Source: Clostridiales bacterium
GTDB taxonomy: Bacteria; Bacillota; Clostridia; Oscillospirales; Acutalibacteraceae
NCBI GenBank assembly: GCA_020860025.1
Contig: JAJBVC010000024.1
Location: 1-12,022, forward strand
Direction of reading: 5' to 3'
DNA: 12,022 bases
Part shown: positions 6,877-12,022 of the stretch, in pieces
Position numbering within the stretch: position 1 is the stretch's first letter
Layout: the number at the start of each line of letters is the position of its first letter
Translations under genes and position numbers: made by a program
The notes under the pieces: model-generated
Told to the model about the DNA's origin: nothing
Databases searched by the model: none
The model's input: only the letters and a program-made list of their open reading frames with translations

Positions 6877-7653
6877 CTAACCAAGATACTGCGCTACTCT
6901 GTCAAGTATGCGGTTAATATTGTCAACCATAGAAATCATACCCGACATATATATATTGCCTGCGCAAAGCTCCGCTATTGTTGAGGCGGTTCCGTTAAAC
7001 AAACCAAACGCAAGGTCGATTGTCTTAAACTCCATTATTGCACGTGGAGTATCAGGCTTTTCCTTAATAGTTTCAAATTTATGGTTGCGAACACGAATTG
7101 TCGCATAGCAAACGTCTGTAATTGCAACCTGAACATCACCGTCAACTGTATAAAGCGCCGACTGCTGTGATATGGAATCATGATTTGCAAGAGCGGAAAT
7201 TGCGCCTGCAACAGTATAAAAAGTCAGTATAGTAGATTCCTCAAAAAATGCTCTGTTCTTTAAATCCTCTTCACTTGGCATTAAAAGCTTTGTAAGCCTG
7301 TCGGTAAGCTTTGTAAAAGGCCCGAGCAAAAATGAAAGCACCTGCGCAACTCCTTTTACCGGTACGCCCGGCTTGCTGTCGTCAATAAGAGCGTTAAACT
7401 TTTCAGGTGAGGCAAAATTCATTTTGCACGTACAGCCGTAGCTGCCTTCCGAAAGAGAACAGCCGTCCTTTGAAAAATGGAATGTACAACATGGCCCATC
7501 AGTAACGTCAAAGCAAAGAGATACGGGCTTTTTAAGACCTGCACAAACAGCCTTTGCCTCTTCGTCAAGAGCGCATAATTTTTCAAGAGTAGCAAGAACG
7601 CCGTACATATTTACATATGCCATAGCTTTTGCTTCTTTCATAATAATCACCAT
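6877..7653 (-). CDS. SCP2 sterol-binding-like protein (operon-proximal copy, Cys-rich N half)
   Basis: A 258-residue protein and the first gene of the operon, with no signal peptide. It contains two SCP2-like halves. The first covers about 42-123 (MNFASPEKFNALIDD then GVPVKGVAQVLSFLLG and an amphipathic helix). The second covers about 168-256 (strands, then AIMEFKTIDLAFGLFNG, NIYMSGMISM and a final helix). The second half is the clearer match to SCP2. The first half has six cysteines between residues 47 and 76 (C47, C55, C56, C65, C74, C76), plus C27 and C37, which is unusual for a lipid carrier. The start is uncertain. ATG 7651-7653 has only AAAGG (7657-7661) 3 nt upstream; GTG at codon 2 and ATG at codons 5 or 11 are alternatives. 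It is paralogous in layout, though not close in sequence, to the distal SCP2-like gene. The role is inferred to be binding a hydrophobic substrate or product. Confidence 0.72.
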   Translation of the reverse strand: MVIIMKEAKAMAYVNMYGVLATLEKLCALDEEAKAVCAGLKKPVSLCFDVTDGPCCTFHFSKDGCSLSEGSYGCTCKMNFASPEKFNALIDDSKPGVPVKGVAQVLSFLLGPFTKLTDRLTKLLMPSEEDLKNRAFFEESTILTFYTVAGAISALANHDSISQQSALYTVDGDVQVAITDVCYATIRVRNHKFETIKEKPDTPRAIMEFKTIDLAFGLFNGTASTIAELCAGNIYMSGMISMVDNINRILDRVAQYLG

Positions 7654-7860
7654 AGCCTTTCAGGCTACAAATATTTATTAAAAATCATTAACATCCTGCT
7701 GTAGCCTGACAAGACGTTAACAGCGATTACAGCCAACTCAAAATTACGCTGTAATCAAATTCTGAGGAAAATATAATCTAAACAGTGTGATTTTTTCACA
7801 CTATTACTTCTTATTTGACAAGTCGGGGCAAATGCTCCTTATTATCAAGTAAATATGTAT
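7654..7860 (-). promoter_or_regulatory. Structured 5' leader of the SCP2/aminotransferase/transketolase operon
   Basis: About 200 nt of transcribed leader contains four potential stems on the minus strand: 7842-7848 with 7815-7821 (7 bp, one G-U that fits only the minus-strand RNA); 7796-7802 with 7784-7790 (7 bp, A5 loop); 7748-7756 with 7725-7733 (9 bp, 14-nt loop); and 7699-7709 with 7660-7670 (11 bp with one G-U, 29-nt loop). The last arm ends just before the Shine-Dalgarno sequence. An alternative 5-bp hairpin, UAGCC (7663-7667) with GGCUA (7653-7657), would cover the ribosome site and cannot coexist with it. No U-tract terminator is present, so any control would be at translation. It does not match TPP, T-box, SAM, c-di-GMP or glycine riboswitch consensus elements that I can recall. 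Confidence 0.5.
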
Positions 7861-7866
7861 GTGTTA

Positions 7867-7895
7867 ATTATATCACAACTTCAAAGTTATGGCAA
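7867..7895 (-). promoter_or_regulatory. Sigma-A promoter of the SCP2/aminotransferase/transketolase operon
   Basis: TTGCCA (7890-7895) and a perfect TATAAT (7867-7872) on the minus strand are separated by exactly 17 nt. Transcription would start at about 7860. It lies between the terminator of the upstream ABC/serine hydrolase operon and the structured leader, which makes this a separate transcription unit. Together with the leader and terminator it accounts for the 349-nt gap 7654-8002. Confidence 0.82.
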
Positions 7896-7947
7896 CAAAA
7901 CTGCAAAAATAAAACTTTACAATTCTGTTAATAAATTATTTGCGTGT

Positions 7948-7980
7948 AAAAAACAGAGCCTGCATTATAAGTAGGCTCTG
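7948..7980 (-). terminator. Intrinsic terminator of the ABC exporter/serine hydrolase operon
   Basis: On the minus strand CAGAGCCT (7973-7980) pairs with AGGCTCTG (7954-7961) across an 11-nt loop and is followed directly by TTTTTT (7948-7953). It lies 22 nt after the serine hydrolase stop codon. The plus-strand side ends in CTTTTG, so weak bidirectional action is possible, but no plus-strand gene needs it. Confidence 0.92.
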
Positions 7981-8002
7981 CTTTTGTAATTATCTGTTCA
8001 CT

Positions 8003-8932
8003 TTAATTAACATCAAGATTGTATATATCAAGGCTGATTTGAGCAATCAGTTCGGCGGCTTCTGTTACACCACTCGTGAAAACACCTATAAGATACGTCG
8101 TATCTGCATAAACAATACCATAGTCGTGGACATATCCGTTATATGATCCGTATTTGTGAGCGACATCTACGTCAAGATATTTTTTGAGATATTCGCCGTA
8201 GGACGACTCTTTCATATCGCTGATAAGCGTTTCGTAATCGTCGGCATTTTCATAAAGATACGACATAATTTCGTACCCATACTGAGCACTGGTAATATTG
8301 GAGCTGTAAAAATCCTCCGGAAAATCAATATCGGGTGCGTATTCAGAAATACTTTGACGGCAGTTTGAATAGCCTAAATTTTTAATCAAAATATTTATAG
8401 CTGTATTATCACTGTAAACTATCGACTGTTCAAGCAAAAAGTCAATCGGAACATAATCAAGAACGCTGTAGGTAGACGCAGTCTGACCGTCACCCGCCTC
8501 GTAGCAGTCGCTTGCATACAAAAGCGTATCGTCGGCACTTATTTCGCCTGAATTTATCATATCGTAGTAAAGCATTGTAATAGGCACTTTAATCGTACTG
8601 GCAGCTGTGAAATACGTATCTTCATTAAAAAAGTAGTATTCATAGGTATCTGTATTATAGTAAAAAAACGCAAAATTTTCTTCACTTAGTCCGTTTTCAG
8701 CTATTATGCTTGCTACAGTTGATTTAACCGTATCGCTTTCTGTAGGAGTCGGCAATGTTGTGGTTGTGTCCTCCTGAGAGGTCGCAGCTGCATCGTTTGT
8801 GCTGTCATCGGTTAATACATTGTTATTGGCAACAACAATGCAGGCGATAAATATAACAAACGTGCCGATTATTACACCTATCAGTATTTTAAATATATCC
8901 GGTAATGATTTTTTAGACGTTCCTGATTTCAC
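8003..8932 (-). CDS. Membrane-anchored class A beta-lactamase-like serine hydrolase
   Basis: A 309-residue protein with a short basic N-terminus, one transmembrane helix at about 13-35, a Thr/Ser/Asp-rich linker (40-68) and an extracytoplasmic penicillin-recognising domain. The active-site motifs are STIK (S112, K115), SDN (174-176) and KYG (260-262) in place of the usual KTG. The region between motifs 2 and 3 (PDIDFPEDFYSSNITSAQYG, 200-219) lacks a clear ExxLN deacylating glutamate motif, so a peptidoglycan-directed or housekeeping hydrolase is more likely than a drug-resistance beta-lactamase. The start is GTG 8930-8932 with AGAGG (8941-8945), 8 nt upstream. It lies 15 nt after the ABC permease and is the last gene before the terminator, so it is co-transcribed with the exporter. 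Activity is inferred from the fold only. Confidence 0.82.
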   Translation of the reverse strand: MKSGTSKKSLPDIFKILIGVIIGTFVIFIACIVVANNNVLTDDSTNDAAATSQEDTTTTLPTPTESDTVKSTVASIIAENGLSEENFAFFYYNTDTYEYYFFNEDTYFTAASTIKVPITMLYYDMINSGEISADDTLLYASDCYEAGDGQTASTYSVLDYVPIDFLLEQSIVYSDNTAINILIKNLGYSNCRQSISEYAPDIDFPEDFYSSNITSAQYGYEIMSYLYENADDYETLISDMKESSYGEYLKKYLDVDVAHKYGSYNGYVHDYGIVYADTTYLIGVFTSGVTEAAELIAQISLDIYNLDVN

Positions 8933-8947
8933 AATTGTAACCTCTGC

Positions 8948-10240
8948 TTATTCATATCTTAACGCATCAATAGGATTGAGCTTTGCCGCCTTGTTTGCCG
9001 GAGCGTAACCGAATATTACACCGACAAGCATTGAAAAGCCAACGGCAATAGCAATTGACGATATTGCAGGGCTTGCCGAATAGCCGAGCACATTTGAAAT
9101 AACAGCGCCTATACCTATTCCGAAAATGACACCTATTATTCCGCCTATAAGACATATTACTACAGCCTCTGTAATAAATTGAAGACGTATTGAGCCGTTT
9201 GACGCTCCGAGTGCCTTTCTTGTACCGATTTCCTTTGTACGTTCGGTAATTGAAACAAGCATTATATTCATAACGCCTATTCCGCCGACTATAAGGCTGA
9301 TAGCCGCAATGGCTGCAATAGCATAAGAAATTGTATCAACCATCTCGGTAAGAGTTGAAATGATTGTTTCAAGCGACGACGCTTCGCACGTCCACGTATC
9401 GTTTTGAGTATAATATGCGGAAAAATATTCCGCTGTAGTGTCCATAAATGTTGAAGTATCGGTTTCGGATGATGTTACAACAGTAAGCGTCTGATAACCG
9501 CTGCTGCTTCCCGTTATAACCTGAGCGGTTGCCATTGGAAGATACATTTCTGTAACTGTGCTTGTGTCCTCATCTTCAGACGTGCTTGCTGTATCGTCCT
9601 CATATTCATAAACGCCCTCAATATAGAAATAATACGGTACATTATTGATTGTAACGCATATTTTTTCTCCGATTACTTCACGAGCCGAAAGCGATAATGT
9701 ATCTTCTACAAAAGTATCAGAAACGACGCAGACCTTTCTGTCGGAATCTTTTTCATTATCAATATATCTGCCGTAAAGAATGTTAATCTCTTCGGCATCG
9801 GCATAATCATCGTTTGTACCCATAACCGTTACACTGCCATCGGATGAGGAATCGGAAGAGGACGTTACAGTTCCCGTTCCTACACTACAGGTAAGCTCTA
9901 CATACTTAACATCGTCGGGAAAAGCAGTTTTATACGCTTCTATCATCTCATCCGTAATCAAATCGGAATCTGACGGATTTTCCGACGCAAACTGTTTAAT
10001 TTTTACTCCGTCACTTGTACTTTCGTCGCTGTCTGATTTTTGCGTAAGAGAAACTGTAATTGATGTTGCGCCCAATGACGACATACTGCTGCTGACCGAG
10101 TTTGTAAGCGAGGTACCGACTGTATTGATTGCTATAACCGAACCGATACCTATTATTATACCGAGCATTGTCAGTATTGCTCTCATTTTATTCATTCTGA
10201 GCGATTCAAAAGCTAAAGCAATATTATCAAGAAATGCCAA
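8948..10240 (-). CDS. MacB/FtsX-type ABC transporter permease
   Basis: A 430-residue permease with the MacB topology: an N-terminal amphipathic segment (about 1-19), TM1 at about 20-45, a large extracytoplasmic domain (about 46-300), and TM2-TM4 at about 304-330, 358-385 and 393-413. The family signatures are ERTKEIGTRKALGAS (333-347) in the cytoplasmic loop and the C-terminal NPIDALRYE (422-430). The extracytoplasmic domain is rich in Ser, Thr and Asp, with low-complexity stretches near 127-136 and 218-228. MacB-type pumps are mechanotransmitters that work with a periplasmic or cell-wall adaptor rather than moving substrate through a channel. The start is TTG 10238-10240 with AGGAGG (10249-10254), 8 nt upstream; it overlaps the end of the ATPase gene by 14 nt. 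The substrate is unknown; peptides, antibiotics or envelope lipids are usual for the family. Confidence 0.93.
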   Translation of the reverse strand: MAFLDNIALAFESLRMNKMRAILTMLGIIIGIGSVIAINTVGTSLTNSVSSSMSSLGATSITVSLTQKSDSDESTSDGVKIKQFASENPSDSDLITDEMIEAYKTAFPDDVKYVELTCSVGTGTVTSSSDSSSDGSVTVMGTNDDYADAEEINILYGRYIDNEKDSDRKVCVVSDTFVEDTLSLSAREVIGEKICVTINNVPYYFYIEGVYEYEDDTASTSEDEDTSTVTEMYLPMATAQVITGSSSGYQTLTVVTSSETDTSTFMDTTAEYFSAYYTQNDTWTCEASSLETIISTLTEMVDTISYAIAAIAAISLIVGGIGVMNIMLVSITERTKEIGTRKALGASNGSIRLQFITEAVVICLIGGIIGVIFGIGIGAVISNVLGYSASPAISSIAIAVGFSMLVGVIFGYAPANKAAKLNPIDALRYE

Positions 10241-10940
10241 CTGCGCCGCCTCCTTTACTTTCGCCCACGATTAAGCCGTCTTTAATCGTAATCACTCTGT
10301 CACATTCCTCCGCAAGATCTCTGTTATGAGTTATAAGAACTATAGTCTTGCCCTGATTTTTGTGAAGTTCGTGAAAAATATCCATAACCGTTCGGCTTGT
10401 TTTTGAATCGAGAGCGCCCGTAGGCTCGTCTGCAAGTATTATTGAGGGGTCGTTGGCAAGAGCCCTTGCTATTGAAACTCTTTGCTTTTGACCGCCCGAA
10501 AGCTCATTCGGCTTATGCTTTATTCTGTCTTTCATACCGACTGTTTCAAGCAGGTGCATTGCTCTTTTTGAGCGTTCCCTTTTCGGTACACCGCAGTACA
10601 TCATAGGAAGTTCGACATTTTTTAAAGCACTCTGTCTTCCGATAAGATTAAAGGTCTGAAATACAAAACCAACCTTTTTATTTCTGATACCCGAAAGAGA
10701 TTTATCATCTGCGACGGAAACATCTATTCCGTCTAAAATATAACTTCCCTGCGTCGGCCTGTCGAGTACACCGAGAATATTCATAAGAGTTGATTTACCA
10801 CTGCCTGATTCGCCGACAAGCGCAATAAACTCGCCCTCATAAACAGTTAAATTTATACCGTGCAGAACTTCAAGCTCGTTTGGCTGACCGATAAAAAAAC
10901 TTTTTCTTATATTTTCTATCTTAATTATTTCGTTAGCCAT
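10227..10940 (-). CDS. MacB/LolD-type ABC transporter ATPase
   Basis: A 237-residue nucleotide-binding subunit that powers the adjoining permease. Motifs in order are Walker A GESGSGKST (43-51), the Q-loop Q95 in FVFQTFNLI, signature LSGGQ (147-151), Walker B IILADEP (167-173) and H-loop H205 in LITHN. The FQTFNL and NVELPMMYCG features place it in the MacB/LolD (MJ0796-like) group. ATG 10938-10940 follows the adaptor stop codon with no gap; the GGAGG (10951-10955), 10 nt upstream, lies in the adaptor's Gly-rich 3' end. It ends with a short Gly-rich tail whose coding sequence also holds the permease Shine-Dalgarno sequence. Confidence 0.95.
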   Translation of the reverse strand: MANEIIKIENIRKSFFIGQPNELEVLHGINLTVYEGEFIALVGESGSGKSTLMNILGVLDRPTQGSYILDGIDVSVADDKSLSGIRNKKVGFVFQTFNLIGRQSALKNVELPMMYCGVPKRERSKRAMHLLETVGMKDRIKHKPNELSGGQKQRVSIARALANDPSIILADEPTGALDSKTSRTVMDIFHELHKNQGKTIVLITHNRDLAEECDRVITIKDGLIVGESKGGGAVGIS

Positions 10941-12022
10941 TTACTGCATGCCTCCGCCGCCGAAGTTGCCGCCACTAAAATCTGATGAACCTCTGCCACC
11001 GCCTGATGACGAGCCGCCAGACGGCATATCGCCACCCGACATTCCGCCGCCTGAATTTCCGCCAAGGCTTGAGAATAAGCTGCCGAAGAGCGATGATGAA
11101 TCATCGGATGAATCGCTCGTTTCACCTGTTTCTATTCCTTCGGTCAAATCGGCTGAGGAACGAATAACATCGCCCTCGCTGAGTTCGTCAGACTCAATTT
11201 CAATATAATAATCATTTTGGTCACCGGTAGTTACATATATTTTTTCAAACGTCATATCGGTGCCTTCACCGCCTGTCTGACGGTATACGTAATCGCCGTT
11301 GCCGTCATCATCGTTGCCGACTGCGTCAATCGGAACCTGATAAACATCTTCTGTTGAACTTACAAGAATTTCAACAGATGCATTCATACCTATGCGAAGC
11401 TCATCTGTTTCACTGTCAACAGTAACCTCTGCTCCGAATGAGCCTGACTCGCCCGCTGTTGGGTCAATCTGTGTAAGTGTGCCGTTTAACGTATCTTCGG
11501 AAGCATCGCTCGTTATATAACAACTAAGACCTGTTACGGCGTTATTTATATCTGCTTCCTCTATTGTTATGCTGACCTTGAGCTTATCAAGATTCGATAT
11601 TGTAGCCACAGCCGACATACCTGTTGCGGATGAGCCGACAGTTGCATTAAGCGTTATAACAGTTCCGTCCTGCTGCGCTTTGAGTTCACATTCATCAAGC
11701 TGACTTTCAAGTTCGTCCAAAGTATCGCTCGTTGACGCTGATGAAAGCTGTTCCTCAGCCTGGTCAAGTTGTTCCTTTGCCTGGTCAACGGCATCGCTGT
11801 ACTGCTCGTACGTCTGCTCCGCTGATTCATATGCGGAATATGCCGTCTGATATGCAGATTCAAGGCTTGAATAATTACACTGTGTTTTAGCCTCACTTAA
11901 TGCGGAAGCCTTTTTGCTGAGCTTTAATAAAGTATTCGTTCCCGATGAATATGTGGTCGTTACATTTGCCGTGCTTTTAAGCTGTGCTACAACCTCGTCA
12001 CAAATATCGTCTGCCGGCTTAT
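10941..12022 (-). CDS. MacA/HlyD-type adaptor (membrane fusion) protein, N-terminus outside the window
   Basis: The frame is open from the stop at 10941 to the right edge, giving about 359 visible residues; the signal anchor and first half of the lipoyl domain are missing. The first visible part (about 11700-12020) is a long alpha-helical coiled-coil rich in Gln, Glu, Ser and Tyr, with a repeated AYQTAYSAYESAEQTYEQY-like pattern. It is followed by the second lipoyl half (LKAQQDGTVITLNATVG), a beta-barrel domain and a membrane-proximal domain. The last 55-58 residues (10944-11117) are a Gly/Ser/Met-rich tail. It lies directly before the ATPase and permease genes. Such adaptors in Gram-positives link a MacB-like pump to the cell wall instead of to TolC. 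Translation does not start at the in-frame TTG near 11720, because coding continues upstream. Confidence 0.9.
   Translation of the reverse strand, partial: KPADDICDEVVAQLKSTANVTTTYSSGTNTLLKLSKKASALSEAKTQCNYSSLESAYQTAYSAYESAEQTYEQYSDAVDQAKEQLDQAEEQLSSASTSDTLDELESQLDECELKAQQDGTVITLNATVGSSATGMSAVATISNLDKLKVSITIEEADINNAVTGLSCYITSDASEDTLNGTLTQIDPTAGESGSFGAEVTVDSETDELRIGMNASVEILVSSTEDVYQVPIDAVGNDDDGNGDYVYRQTGGEGTDMTFEKIYVTTGDQNDYYIEIESDELSEGDVIRSSADLTEGIETGETSDSSDDSSSLFGSLFSSLGGNSGGGMSGGDMPSGGSSSGGGRGSSDFSGGNFGGGGMQ

Noticed and set aside
7815..7845. Plus-strand TTGACA with TATTAT as a promoter
   Set aside because: The spacing is 19 nt, it points into the antisense of the serine hydrolase, and the same bases are better explained as a stem in the minus-strand leader.
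7654..7860. A TPP riboswitch controlling the ThDP enzyme
   Set aside because: The CUGAGA and ACCUGAUCUGGAUAAUGCC-type conserved elements are absent.
1..12022. CRISPR arrays, insertion sequences, tRNA or rRNA genes
   Set aside because: No regularly spaced repeats, transposase frames, terminal inverted repeats or cloverleaf-like sequences were seen.

Overview
The window looks like a piece of chromosome from a low- to mid-G+C Gram-positive anaerobe of the Clostridia, possibly the Ruminococcaceae/Oscillospirales. This rests on the ylxM-ffh-rpsP-khpA gene order, strong AGGAGG-type ribosome binding sites, frequent TTG and GTG starts, split transketolase subunits and a MacB-type exporter with a Gly/Ser-rich adaptor tail. 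No 16S gene or other taxonomic marker is present, so the genus is not determined. Every supported gene lies on the minus strand, so transcription runs from high to low coordinates.

Three transcription units can be read. (1) From the right edge to about 7948: a periplasmic adaptor protein (N-terminus beyond the window), an ABC ATPase, a MacB/FtsX-type permease and a membrane-anchored class A beta-lactamase-like serine hydrolase. They are tightly spaced or overlapping and end at a strong intrinsic terminator (7948-7980). (2) From a near-consensus promoter (7867-7895) through a structured leader of about 200 nt to a terminator at 2760-2796: an SCP2-like protein, a PLP-dependent class III aminotransferase, transketolase N-terminal and C-terminal subunits, and a second SCP2-like protein. 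(3) From a perfect TTGACA-17-TATAAT promoter (2610-2638): ylxM, ffh, rpsP and khpA, the SRP/ribosome/RNA-binding housekeeping operon, followed by a GC-rich hairpin at 135-156.

Unit 2 is the most interesting part. Two carbon-backbone and amine-transfer activities (a two-subunit ThDP enzyme and a class III aminotransferase) are bracketed by two proteins that each look like an internally duplicated SCP2 (hydrophobic-ligand carrier) fold. I do not recognise this as a characterised pathway. It suggests synthesis of an amino-carbohydrate or amino-ketone product that is hydrophobic or attached to a lipid. The leader before it has several inverted repeats and two mutually exclusive pairings around the ribosome binding site, so it is a candidate cis-regulatory RNA.

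Several start codons are placed from Shine-Dalgarno spacing rather than longest reading frame. KhpA starts at TTG 399, the distal SCP2 protein at ATG 3622, and the transketolase N subunit at ATG 5571. ylxM, ffh and the ABC permease also use TTG.
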